This document shows, in pieces, positions 6,813 to 14,557 of a stretch of DNA of 15,974 nucleotides. The position numbers and the translations under genes are program-made. Location: assembly GCA_902481695.1 (NCBI GenBank), contig CABSXY010000016.1:1-15974 (forward strand). The letters run 5' to 3'. Source of the DNA: an uncultured Haemophilus sp. (GTDB lineage: Bacteria; Pseudomonadota; Gammaproteobacteria; Enterobacterales; Pasteurellaceae). Below the pieces are notes generated by a model. That model searched no databases. It was not told where the DNA came from and saw nothing but the letters and a program-made list of their open reading frames with translations. Position 1 is the stretch's first letter, and the number at the start of each line of letters is the position of its first letter.

Positions 6813-9452
6813 ATGACTGATGAGTATCGCACTCTCCGCCATAATATTAATATGTTAGGGCGTTTTCTTGGAGAAACCATCAATGATGCACAAGGCGAAG
6901 ACATTCTCACCTTAATTGAAAATATTCGCCAATTGTCCAAACAATCTCGAGCGGGCGATAGCCAAGCACGTAAAACATTGTTGGATACCCTTTCCACCAT
7001 TTCAAATGAAAATATTATTCCTGTTGCACGAGCATTCAGCCATTTTCTTAATCTGACGAATATCGCTGAACAATACCAAACGGTCTCTCGCCAACATAAA
7101 GATTTACAATCTTCTAATCGTTCATTAAGTGCTTTATTTCAACGTTTAAAAGCACAAAATGCCTCAAAAGAAGAGGTTTACAAAACCGTTGAAAACTTGC
7201 TTATTGAGCTTGTATTAACGGCACATCCAACCGAAACTACACGTCGTTCTTTAGTCCATAAACATGTTGAGATCAATAAATGCTTAAGCAAATTAGAGCA
7301 CGATGATTTAACACCGAAAGAACGCGGCATTATTGAACGTCTGTTGCTTCGTTTAATTGCTGAAGCTTGGCATACCAATGAAATCCGTACTGTTCGCCCT
7401 ACCCCATTCGATGAAGCAAAATGGGGCTATGCCATGATCGAAAATAGCCTATGGCAAGGAGTACCGGAATTCTTACGTCAACTAAATGAACATGCTCGTG
7501 AATTCTTAGGCTACGATTTACCTGTGGGCTTACGTCCTGTCAGAATTTCTTCTTGGATGGGCGGTGACCGTGATGGTAACCCATTTGTTACTTCAAAAAT
7601 TACTCAACAAGTCCTCTATCTTGCTCGTTGGAAAGCGGCGGATTTATTCTTAAATGACATCAAATCCCTTGCCGATGAATTATCCATGGTGAAATGCACA
7701 CCAGAATTTACCGCAAAATATGGTGAACATTTAGAGCCTTATCGTTTTGTGGTCAAAGAGCTTCGTACAAAACTTATCGCGACCCTTGATTACTTTGAAG
7801 ATTGCATGGCAAATTGTCCACCAAGAGTAAGCCAAGCGGATATCATCATGGAAGATAATCAGCTTTGGGAACCGCTCTATGACTGCTATCAATCATTGAT
7901 GGCGTGTGGCATGCGTATTATTGCCAATGGTTCCTTATTGGATATTTTGCACCGCATTCGCTGTTTTGGTGTCACGCTTTCACAAATGGATATCCGTCAA
8001 GAAAGCACGCGTCATACAGATGCTATCGCAGAAATTACCCGTTATCTTGGTATTGGTGATTATGCACAATGGAGCGAAGCAGAAAAACAATCTTTCTTAG
8101 TGCGTGAATTAAATTCTCGCCGTCCATTAATTCCAACCCATTGGGAGCCGTCTGCAGAAACCCAAGAAGTTTTAGAGACTTGTAAAGTCATTGCTCAACA
8201 AAAACAAGGCGTGATTGCTTGCTATATTATTTCAATGGCAAGAAGTGCCTCTGATGTACTTGCTGTACATTTATTATTAAAAGAAGCGGGCGTGCCTTAT
8301 CACATTCCTGTCGTGCCACTCTTTGAAACCTTAGATGACTTAGATGCCTCTGAAGGTGTCATGCGTCAATTGTTTAATATTGGTTGGTATCGTGGCGTGA
8401 TTAACAATCACCAAATGGTGATGATTGGTTATTCTGACTCAGCTAAAGATGCGGGAATGATGGCAGCTTCATGGGCACAATATCGTGCACAAGAAGCATT
8501 AGTCAATTTAACCGAAGAACTGGGTATTGAACTCACTTTATTCCATGGTCGTGGTGGTACAATCGGTCGTGGTGGTGCGCCTGCACATGCAGCATTACTT
8601 TCTCAACCTCCGCGCTCACTCAAAAATGGTTTACGTGTGACTGAACAAGGGGAAATGATCCGCTTTAAACTTGGTTTACCCGAAGTTGCGGTTGAAACCT
8701 TTGATCTTTACGCGAGTGCAATTTTAGAAGCAAACTTACTTCCACCACCAGAACCTAAAGCAGAATGGCGCACCGTCATGGATGAGCTTTCTAGCACTTC
8801 ATGTGATATTTATCGTAGTGTTGTTCGTGGTGATAAAGACTTCGTGCCTTATTTCCGTAGTGCCACACCAGAACAAGAACTGTCTAAACTGCCACTCGGC
8901 TCTCGTCCTGCAAAACGTAATCCAAATGGTGGCGTGGAAAGCTTGCGTGCCATTCCATGGATTTTTGCTTGGATGCAAAACCGCTTAATGCTACCAGCAT
9001 GGCTTGGTGCGGGTGCGGCAATTCAAAAAATTGTGGATGAAGGCAAAGGCCATATTATTGAAGAAATGTGCAAAGCTTGGCCATTTTTCTCTACTCGCGT
9101 GGGTATGTTAGAAATGGTGTTCAGTAAAACCGATACTTGGCTTTCTGAACAATATGATCATAACTTAGTGAAAAAAGAGCTTTGGTACTTAGGTGAAAAT
9201 CTGCGTAATCAACTCAATGCGGATATTAAAACCGTGCTTTCGCTTTCTCACAAAGATGAATTAATGGCGGACTTGCCGTGGATCGCCGATTCTATTGCAT
9301 TACGTAATGTTTATACGGATCCGCTCAATCTCCTTCAAGTGGAATTGCTCCGTCGTTTCCGTGAATTGCCTGAAAACCCAAGCCCTGATGTCGAGCAAGC
9401 CTTGATGATTACCATCACAGGTATTGCCGCAGGTATGCGAAATACGGGCTAG
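6813..9452 (+). CDS. ppc: Phosphoenolpyruvate carboxylase
   Basis: An 879-residue cytoplasmic enzyme that carboxylates PEP to oxaloacetate with bicarbonate, refilling the C4 pool; this matters in a Haemophilus-type metabolism with an incomplete TCA cycle. Signature one LTAHPTE places catalytic His138, signature two VMIGYSDSAKDAG (536-548) carries Lys545 (E. coli Lys546), the glycine/arginine loop FHGRGGTIGRGGAP is at 577-590, and the protein ends in the conserved RNTG. I start at the ATG at 6813, behind a CGGAG site and matching the MTDEYRTLR start of the family; an in-frame TTG at 6762 would add a spurious hydrophobic leader. It is monocistronic, between two paired-uptake terminators. Confidence 0.97.
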   Translation: MTDEYRTLRHNINMLGRFLGETINDAQGEDILTLIENIRQLSKQSRAGDSQARKTLLDTLSTISNENIIPVARAFSHFLNLTNIAEQYQTVSRQHKDLQSSNRSLSALFQRLKAQNASKEEVYKTVENLLIELVLTAHPTETTRRSLVHKHVEINKCLSKLEHDDLTPKERGIIERLLLRLIAEAWHTNEIRTVRPTPFDEAKWGYAMIENSLWQGVPEFLRQLNEHAREFLGYDLPVGLRPVRISSWMGGDRDGNPFVTSKITQQVLYLARWKAADLFLNDIKSLADELSMVKCTPEFTAKYGEHLEPYRFVVKELRTKLIATLDYFEDCMANCPPRVSQADIIMEDNQLWEPLYDCYQSLMACGMRIIANGSLLDILHRIRCFGVTLSQMDIRQESTRHTDAIAEITRYLGIGDYAQWSEAEKQSFLVRELNSRRPLIPTHWEPSAETQEVLETCKVIAQQKQGVIACYIISMARSASDVLAVHLLLKEAGVPYHIPVVPLFETLDDLDASEGVMRQLFNIGWYRGVINNHQMVMIGYSDSAKDAGMMAASWAQYRAQEALVNLTEELGIELTLFHGRGGTIGRGGAPAHAALLSQPPRSLKNGLRVTEQGEMIRFKLGLPEVAVETFDLYASAILEANLLPPPEPKAEWRTVMDELSSTSCDIYRSVVRGDKDFVPYFRSATPEQELSKLPLGSRPAKRNPNGGVESLRAIPWIFAWMQNRLMLPAWLGAGAAIQKIVDEGKGHIIEEMCKAWPFFSTRVGMLEMVFSKTDTWLSEQYDHNLVKKELWYLGENLRNQLNADIKTVLSLSHKDELMADLPWIADSIALRNVYTDPLNLLQVELLRRFRELPENPSPDVEQALMITITGIAAGMRNTG

Positions 9453-9469
9453 TTACGGCAACTAAAAAT

Positions 9470-9507
9470 AAGTGCGGTCAAAAACAACGATGAATTTTAC
9501 CGCACTT
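9470..9507. terminator. Convergent terminator of paired uptake sequences (ppc / marR-type gene)
   Basis: AAGTGCGGT (9470-9478) and ACCGCACTT (9499-9507) form a nine-base-pair stem with a 20-base loop. It lies between the convergent ends of ppc and the MarR-type gene. T runs follow on both strands, the stronger one on the plus strand. Confidence 0.75.
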
Positions 9508-9508
9508 T

Positions 9509-9940
9509 TTATTTATTCATTACATCTCGACAGATTTGGGAAAATTCAGACATTAATGCAAAAAGTTGAGAAGATTTCTGCTTTCCAAATACATTAAATG
9601 CGTTCTCAAACATTTCTGTGGTCGCCTCATAAATCGGTTCTGCTTGCAATTTACCCGCATTTGTTAATTGCATAATCCTTTCACGTTTATCTGTTGAACT
9701 CGGATAAAATTCAATCCAGCCTTTTTCTCGAAATTCTTTGCAAATATTAAACACTGTTTGTTTTGGCATATACCATTCATCACAAATTTGCTTTTGCGTG
9801 CATTGCCCATTTTCAGCACTAGCTAAACAATAAAGCACAGCAAAATGGTTGTAATTAAGTGAAAATTTCTGCTCAATCCATGTTTCCAGCACCTCATCAA
9901 TTTCTGAAATGTGCTTACCAAGCAACTCAAAATTATTCAT
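9509..9940 (-). CDS. MarR-family transcriptional regulator
   Basis: A 143-residue winged helix-turn-helix protein. Helices at about 5-22 and 98-140 should form the dimer interface. CTQKQICDEWYMPKQTVFNICKEFREKGW (47-75) is the DNA-binding helix pair with recognition helix near 58-70, and the wing at 78-93 contains the usual DKRERIMQLT with Asp-Arg residues. A GAGGGA ribosome site precedes the ATG. It is divergent from a six-TM transporter-like gene across 136 bases that contain three copies of a 19-bp element, so it most likely represses itself and that gene. The ligand is unknown; MarR proteins usually respond to phenolics, oxidants or drugs. A Cys at 38, 47, 53, 67 and 137 could allow redox sensing, but this is only a possibility. 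Confidence 0.88.
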   Translation of the reverse strand: MNNFELLGKHISEIDEVLETWIEQKFSLNYNHFAVLYCLASAENGQCTQKQICDEWYMPKQTVFNICKEFREKGWIEFYPSSTDKRERIMQLTNAGKLQAEPIYEATTEMFENAFNVFGKQKSSQLFALMSEFSQICRDVMNK

Positions 9941-9994
9941 TTCTATCCCTCAACTTTCTCTGTTTGTCTTATTCTATCATTTCAAGCATAAAAA

Positions 9995-10071
9995 TATAGT
10001 CTTAAAATTTACTTTATTTTAGTAAATTTTGAGACTATAATTCATACAATTTAGTAAATTATTGGACTATA
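9995..10071. promoter_or_regulatory. Divergent promoter-operator with three 19-bp elements
   Basis: Arms 9995-10013 and 10021-10039 form an inverted repeat (AGTAAATTTTGAGACTATA, one mismatch, seven-base spacer). A third copy in the second arm's direction lies at 10053-10071 (16 of 19 identical), 32 bases further on. The outer edges of the inverted repeat contain divergent -10 boxes: TATAAT at 10036-10041 toward the transporter-like gene and TATATT at 9998-9993 toward the marR-type gene. This is the expected form of a MarR repressor target. The palindrome is seen directly; the binding protein is inferred. Confidence 0.7.
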
Positions 10072-10076
10072 TTTTT

Positions 10077-10937
10077 ATGACTAAAATGACTTCAAATGCG
10101 ATAGAAAATATTAAATCAATCGCCAAAAACAACAAAAAACGTCTTTTCTTTACTTTCAGCTTGGTCACATTAGAGAACATTCTCTTTATTACTTATCCCG
10201 TTTTTGGGGGCTTTGCTGTTAATGCAATAATGAATGGAGATGTCTTGCTTTCACTTAGCTATTCCCTTTTAGTGCTTATCATTTGGGGAATTGGTACAGC
10301 TCGCCGTGCAGTAGATACTCGTAGTTTTGCTCGTATTTACGCAGAGCTTGCCGTACCGGTTATCATTAACCAACGAGAAAAAGGATTAAACATCTCAGCA
10401 ATTACTGCTCGTGTAGCATTATCACGTCAATTTGTGGACTTTTTTGAACAACATCTACCAACATTAATTATGTCGAGTTTTTCCATCATTGGTGCGGCTA
10501 TAATGCTATTGTGGCTAGAATTTTGGTCAGGTATAACGGCTTGTTTAATATTGGTATTTTTTGGTCTTTTATTACCTAAATACTCAAAAACAAATGATTT
10601 GCTTTATTTAAAGCTTAACGATCGGTTAGAAAAAGAAGTCAACGTAATTGAACAAAAAAGCAATTATCACTTAAATAAACATTATGACTGGCTTGCCTAT
10701 TTACGTATCCGTTTATCTAATCGTGAAGCAACGGGTTATTTATGGATTGGCATTGCATCAGCTATTATATTTGGTGTCACTGTAGTTAATTTAACCACAA
10801 CTAAAGGTGTGCAAGCTGGGCATATTTATGCAGTAATTACTTATCTTTGGACATTTGCGATTAGCCTTGATGATGCCCCTAGATTACTCGAGCAATTTTC
10901 TAATTTAAAAGATATAGGAAAACGAGTTGAGGTTTAA
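10077..10937 (+). CDS. ABC-exporter-like six-transmembrane protein without ATPase domain
   Basis: A 286-residue inner-membrane protein with six predicted membrane helices (about 26-50, 56-75, 128-148, 150-168, 222-240, 246-266) in the 2+2+2 spacing of a type I ABC exporter membrane domain. It resembles the Pfam ABC_membrane_3 group. It ends at ...LKDIGKRVEV, just where an exporter would continue into its nucleotide-binding domain; no Walker motif follows and no ATPase gene is adjacent. The start at 10077 has only a weak GGA ten bases upstream; an in-frame TTG at 10062 and ATG at 10086 are alternatives. It is divergent from the MarR-type gene and probably controlled by it. The substrate and energy source are unknown. 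Confidence 0.75.
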   Translation: MTKMTSNAIENIKSIAKNNKKRLFFTFSLVTLENILFITYPVFGGFAVNAIMNGDVLLSLSYSLLVLIIWGIGTARRAVDTRSFARIYAELAVPVIINQREKGLNISAITARVALSRQFVDFFEQHLPTLIMSSFSIIGAAIMLLWLEFWSGITACLILVFFGLLLPKYSKTNDLLYLKLNDRLEKEVNVIEQKSNYHLNKHYDWLAYLRIRLSNREATGYLWIGIASAIIFGVTVVNLTTTKGVQAGHIYAVITYLWTFAISLDDAPRLLEQFSNLKDIGKRVEV

Positions 10938-10973
10938 CTACTATAAGCAAAATATAGATGAATTTGACCGTAC

Positions 10974-11002
10974 TTTTTGTTTTCTGTTTCTTGCGGTATC
11001 AT
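10974..11002 (+). promoter_or_regulatory. Candidate yciU promoter
   Basis: TATCAT at 10997-11002 (five of six) with a poor -35 (TTTTTG at 10974-10979) at 17 bases. A degenerate uptake sequence (ACCGTACTT, 10967-10975) overlaps the upstream side. Confidence 0.3.
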
Positions 11003-11033
11003 ACACGCAATTGACTTGATAGAGGAAAACCCA

Positions 11034-11357
11034 ATGACAGCTGATATTCAAAAACTTGATCCAGATGCAGCGATTGATCTTGCTTATGATATTTTCTTAG
11101 AGATGGCAGGGGAAAATCTCGATCCCGCTGATATTATGCTATTCAATCTGCAATTTGAAGATCGTGGTGCGGTCGAGTTTGTCGAAACTGCCGATGATTG
11201 GGAACAAGAAATTGGGGTATTAATCGATCCTGACGCTTTTGCTGAAGTTTGGGTGGGTTTAGTGAATGAGAAAGATGAAATGGATGATGTGTTTGCGAAA
11301 TTCTTAATTTCACACCAAGAAGAAGATCGTGAATTCCACGTTATTTGGAAAAAATAG
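11034..11357 (+). CDS. yciU: Double-stranded DNA mimic protein (DUF440, YciU/HI1450 type)
   Basis: A 107-residue, very acidic cytoplasmic protein nearly identical in pattern to H. influenzae HI1450, whose structure shows carboxylates arranged like DNA phosphates and which was reported to bind HU-alpha. The pattern KLDPDAAIDLAYDIFLEMAGENLDPADI, then FEDRGAVEFVE, WVGLVNEKDEMDDVFAKFLISH and the ending EFHVIWKK is diagnostic. The start at 11034 follows an AGAGG site by eight bases and gives the family's usual 107 residues; an in-frame ATG at 10977 would add 19 unrelated residues. It would act as a DNA competitor or nucleoid modulator. It stands alone, ended by a strong bidirectional hairpin. Confidence 0.93.
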   Translation: MTADIQKLDPDAAIDLAYDIFLEMAGENLDPADIMLFNLQFEDRGAVEFVETADDWEQEIGVLIDPDAFAEVWVGLVNEKDEMDDVFAKFLISHQEEDREFHVIWKK

Positions 11358-11389
11358 CACCCTTCTCCCCTATATCAATTTACAAACTA

Positions 11390-11420
11390 AAACCGGTTTA
11401 ATTTAACATTAAACCGGTTT
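11390..11420. terminator. Bidirectional terminator between yciU and hypE
   Basis: Twelve-base perfect arms (11390-11401 and 11409-11420, core AAACCGGTTTAA) with a seven-base loop, placed between convergent genes. Each arm contains the self-complementary AAACCGGTTT, so alternative pairings are possible. The flanking T tracts are short. Confidence 0.75.
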
Positions 11421-11424
11421 TTGC

Positions 11425-12438
11425 TTAACAAATGCGTGGTAAAGGTTCGTTGCGTGGTAAGTCTAATAAACGACTTTGACCGAAAAGACCAACTGCACGT
11501 ACTTTGCCATCAGTAGTCACCTCACCAATGACAGCTGCGTTTTCACCTAATGGATGGCTACGAAGTGCGGTCAGAATTTCAGCTGTTTTTTCTTTGTCCG
11601 CCACAATCACCAATTTGCCTTCATTAGCAAAATTCAACGCATCCAAACCGAGCAATTCGCAAATACCACGTACTTCCTGACGAATTGGTAATACCGTTTC
11701 ATCAATTTGAATCCCCACTTTCTGTGCCTGTGCAAATTCGTGAAGTACCGCATTCACACCACCACGGGTCGCATCGCGTACGGCTTTCACCCCATCAATC
11801 GGACGAATACAATCAATAAGCGGTGCAAGCACGGCGCAATCACTGCATAAATCTGTTTGAATACCGAGATTTTCGCGTAAATTCAAAATGGTTGCACCAT
11901 GATCACCTAAAGTACCACTGACAATAATCCGATCACCTGGCTGAATGCGATGCACGCCCCAGTCGAGTCCGTTTGGAATCACGCCAATACCTGCTGTATT
12001 GATAAACACTTTATCTATTGCGCCTTTTTGTACCACTTTGGTATCACCGGTTACCACTTGAATACCGGCTGAATGGCAGGCTTTTGCCATAGATTGAATC
12101 AATTTTTTTAAGGTTTCTAGTGGTAAGCCTTCTTCCAAAATAAAGCCACAGGATAAATATTTTGGTACGGCACCGCATACCGCGACATCGTTAGCGGTAC
12201 CACATACAGCGAGTTTACCAATGTCGCCACCAGGGAAAAAAATCGGATCAATCACAAAACTATCGGTAGAAAATGACAATGTTCCACCTAAAGCATTTAA
12301 CTCTTGTAAAGCAATACGAGCCTGATCTTCGCCTTGTGAAAGTATCGGGTTATCGAATGCCTCGACAAAATAATCGCGGATCAACTCTTGCATTGTGGCA
12401 CCACCATTTCCGTGTGCCATTGTAATAAAATCAGTCAT
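11425..12438 (-). CDS. hypE: Hydrogenase maturation protein HypE (thiocyanate-forming)
   Basis: A 337-residue PurM/AIR-synthetase-like enzyme that, after HypF carbamoylates its C-terminal cysteine, uses ATP to dehydrate it to a thiocyanate and donates cyanide to the [NiFe] iron centre. The terminal PRIC ends in the essential Cys337. ATP-site blocks are present in order: HGNGG (9-13), FSTDSFVIDP, GTANDVAV, GDTKVV, GTLGDHGATI, DATRGGVNAV and FANEGKLV. I start at 12438, four bases after the hypD stop with a GGGA site; a start at 12474 would overlap hypD and add twelve residues not seen in E. coli HypE. It is the last gene of the leftward hyp block. hypF is not in the window. Confidence 0.97.
   Translation of the reverse strand: MTDFITMAHGNGGATMQELIRDYFVEAFDNPILSQGEDQARIALQELNALGGTLSFSTDSFVIDPIFFPGGDIGKLAVCGTANDVAVCGAVPKYLSCGFILEEGLPLETLKKLIQSMAKACHSAGIQVVTGDTKVVQKGAIDKVFINTAGIGVIPNGLDWGVHRIQPGDRIIVSGTLGDHGATILNLRENLGIQTDLCSDCAVLAPLIDCIRPIDGVKAVRDATRGGVNAVLHEFAQAQKVGIQIDETVLPIRQEVRGICELLGLDALNFANEGKLVIVADKEKTAEILTALRSHPLGENAAVIGEVTTDGKVRAVGLFGQSRLLDLPRNEPLPRIC
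11563..11571 (+). repeat. DNA uptake signal core (AAGTGCGGT)
   Basis: Perfect core in hypE; the coding strand reads Thr-Ala-Leu in LTALRS. Confidence 0.9.
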
Positions 12439-12442
12439 TGTT

Positions 12443-13555
12443 TTATTCCCGTCTATATTGATAATAGGCCGCACATGCCCCTTCGGAAGACACCATCAAT
12501 GCACCATAAGCATTGTCAGGATTACATTTTTTAGCAAATAATGGGCAATCCGCCGGCTTACATTTGCCGATTAATACATCGCCGCAACGAGAATCAGGAT
12601 CATCGGCAACTTGATGTGGCTGACAAGCAAAATGCGCTTCTGCATCAAAGCATTGATAATCATCTGTCAGTTCTACGCCCGATTCGGCAATTTCGCCTAA
12701 TCCACGCCATTCACTGCTGGCTTTCAAGCGGAACACTTCACTGATTGCCTGTTGTGCTAACTCATTGCCATGTTGGTGTACGATACGTTTATACTGATTT
12801 TCCACTTCGCAGCGTTTTTCAACAATCTGTGTCACCAACATTAAAATTGCTTGTAGGATATCTAAAGGCTCAAAACCAGTGATCACAAAAGGCTTATGGT
12901 AGGTATCACACAATTCCTGATAAGGTTCAGAACCAATCACCATGCTTACATGACCTGGTGCAAGAAAGCCGTCAATTTTGACTTGTCCTTGTGACAATAA
13001 GCTGTGTAGTGTCGGAATGATGGTAATATTTTGGCATACCACAAAAAAGTTTTTTACCTGCTGTTTTTTCGCTTGTTGCAAGGTAATTGCGGCACTTGGC
13101 ATAGTTGTTTCAAAACCGAGTGAAAAGAACACCACTTTTTTGTCTGGATTATTTGATGCAATATTCAATGCATCAAGCGGTGAATAAACGATTCGAACAT
13201 CTGCGCCCTGTGCTTTGGCTTCTAATAATGAACCTAAACGTCCGCGTACTCGCATGGCATCACCGAAAGTACAGAAAATCACTTCTGGACGACGAGCAAT
13301 CTCAATACATACATCAATTCGCCCCATCGGTAATACACACACCGGGCAGCCTGGACCGTGAATAAATTCAATACTTTTCGGTAATAAACGATCCAGCCCA
13401 AATTTAAAAATGGTATGAGTATGTCCGCCGCAGACCTCCATTAGATATAACGGATTTTCTGGCGTAAAGTGCGGTTGGTTTTCCATTATTTTTTGTAGTC
13501 GCTGCAACAGACTTTTAGCCAGTTCAGGATCACGAAATTCATCAACAAACTGCAT
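12443..13555 (-). CDS. hypD: Hydrogenase maturation scaffold HypD
   Basis: A 370-residue iron-sulfur protein that, with a HypC-type chaperone, holds the iron while two CN and one CO ligands are added for the [NiFe] site. Conserved pieces are MEVCGGHTH (Cys42), HGPGCPVCV (Cys70, Cys73), FFSLGFETT, LAPGHVS, and the C-terminal [4Fe-4S] cysteine region from about 324 to 361 (CGDVLIGKC, CPLFAKKC, SSEGACAAYY). The positions follow E. coli HypD shifted by one. It begins nine bases after the hypB stop and ends four bases before hypE. In E. coli hypC sits at the hypB-hypD junction; here it is absent, so the partner must be encoded elsewhere. Confidence 0.97.
   Translation of the reverse strand: MQFVDEFRDPELAKSLLQRLQKIMENQPHFTPENPLYLMEVCGGHTHTIFKFGLDRLLPKSIEFIHGPGCPVCVLPMGRIDVCIEIARRPEVIFCTFGDAMRVRGRLGSLLEAKAQGADVRIVYSPLDALNIASNNPDKKVVFFSLGFETTMPSAAITLQQAKKQQVKNFFVVCQNITIIPTLHSLLSQGQVKIDGFLAPGHVSMVIGSEPYQELCDTYHKPFVITGFEPLDILQAILMLVTQIVEKRCEVENQYKRIVHQHGNELAQQAISEVFRLKASSEWRGLGEIAESGVELTDDYQCFDAEAHFACQPHQVADDPDSRCGDVLIGKCKPADCPLFAKKCNPDNAYGALMVSSEGACAAYYQYRRE
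13467..13475 (+). repeat. DNA uptake signal core (AAGTGCGGT)
   Basis: Perfect core near the start of hypD; on the coding strand it falls in Gln-Pro-His-Phe, an unusual frame compared with the other coding copies. Confidence 0.9.
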
Positions 13556-13564
13556 TTGATGCTC

Positions 13565-14371
13565 CTATCGTTCTTGCGCTTTTAACCAGTCTAGCCATTG
13601 CTGTAACCCTTCTCCACTTTGAGAAGACAACTGGATAACCTCAATTGTTGGATTCACTTGTTTCGCATAAGCAATACATTTTTCCACATCAAAATTTAAG
13701 TACGGCAGTAAATCCACTTTGTTTAAAATCATTAACTTCGAAGCCGCAAACATATGTGGATATTTTAGCGGTTTATCTTCACCTTCTGTCACAGATAAGA
13801 TCACCACTTTAGCATGCTCACCTAAATCAAATTCTGACGGACAAACTAGGTTTCCGACATTTTCAATAAACATCAGACTATTTTCCTGTGGCTGCAATTT
13901 CACCAATGCATTACCAATCATTTGTGCATCTAAGTGACAACCTTTGCCTGTATTAACTTGAATCGCTGGCACACCGGTTTGACGAATACGATCCGCATCA
14001 TTTTCTGTTTGTTGATCCCCTTCGATCACATAACAAGGATAGTCATTTTTTAATGCATTTAATGTGGTCGTCAACAAAGTTGTTTTGCCTGAACCTGGAC
14101 TTGAAACAAGATTAAGTGCCAAAATATGTTGATTGGCAAAAAAGCGACGATTCATATCAGCTAACTGGTTATTTGCACCGAGAATATCTTGTTCTACTTT
14201 CAGTAATCGTTGCTGGGTTTCATCTTGTTGTGGAGAGTCTGGCATGCGGAAGGAGGAGTGAGAAAAATTAGGTAGTTTTGTTGCATGTTGCGTATTGGAA
14301 TCATTATGAACATGCGGTAATTCTCCGATTCTGACTTGGTCTGGATGGCCACAGCCACAGGTTGTACACAT
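13565..14371 (-). CDS. hypB: Hydrogenase/nickel insertion GTPase HypB
   Basis: A 268-residue GTPase that, with HypA, delivers nickel to the hydrogenase large subunit. The N-terminus MCTTCGCG holds the high-affinity CxxCGC nickel site. A short His-containing linker (19-38) follows, much less rich than the polyhistidine store of some species. The P-loop SPGSGKTT is at 91-98, EGDQQTENDADR at 117-128, NKVD at 217-220, and the GTPase-domain metal residues are Cys145, His146 and Cys177, equal to E. coli Cys166, His167 and Cys198. GAGGTG precedes the ATG. It lies 186 bases after hypA, where a separate promoter may be, and nine bases before hypD. Confidence 0.97.
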   Translation of the reverse strand: MCTTCGCGHPDQVRIGELPHVHNDSNTQHATKLPNFSHSSFRMPDSPQQDETQQRLLKVEQDILGANNQLADMNRRFFANQHILALNLVSSPGSGKTTLLTTTLNALKNDYPCYVIEGDQQTENDADRIRQTGVPAIQVNTGKGCHLDAQMIGNALVKLQPQENSLMFIENVGNLVCPSEFDLGEHAKVVILSVTEGEDKPLKYPHMFAASKLMILNKVDLLPYLNFDVEKCIAYAKQVNPTIEVIQLSSQSGEGLQQWLDWLKAQER

Positions 14372-14411
14372 AAGTCACCTCAATAATTTTTCGTTTATTC
14401 TGTAAATGCTT

Positions 14412-14455
14412 AGAATCTATGGTAATTCATATACCTTAGAATACCATATTCTCAA
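14412..14455 (-). promoter_or_regulatory. Inverted repeat over a candidate hypB promoter
   Basis: TATGGTA (14418-14424) and TACCATA (14442-14448) are perfect inverse copies 17 bases apart; AGAAT/ATTCT extends the symmetry with a two-base offset (14412-14416 and 14448-14452). On the minus strand TTGAGA (14455-14450), a 16-base spacer and TATATG (14433-14428) make a possible promoter toward hypB, lying inside the repeat. Such a layout suggests a repressor site. The regulator is unknown; the spacing is loosely like a NikR operator but the half-sites do not match the E. coli GTATGA consensus. Confidence 0.5.
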
Positions 14456-14557
14456 TCTTAAATATATTCTTTGAAGAGAGATAAATACATACTATCAAGT
14501 AGTTAGCGTATTTTATATTCAAAAGATCAGGTTAAATTTGCCAATTTAGACGTCTTG

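Noticed and set aside
12541..13365. Several plus-strand reading frames opposite hypD
   Set aside because: They are antisense shadows of hypD with no ribosome sites or family features.
14418..14448. A NikR operator in front of hypB
   Set aside because: Half-sites TATGGTA/TACCATA do not match GTATGA/TCATAC and no nikR is in view; kept only as an unidentified operator.
14406..14474. A 22-codon plus-strand reading frame in the hypA-hypB gap
   Set aside because: No ribosome site and no recognisable product; it overlaps the inverted repeat and is likely chance.
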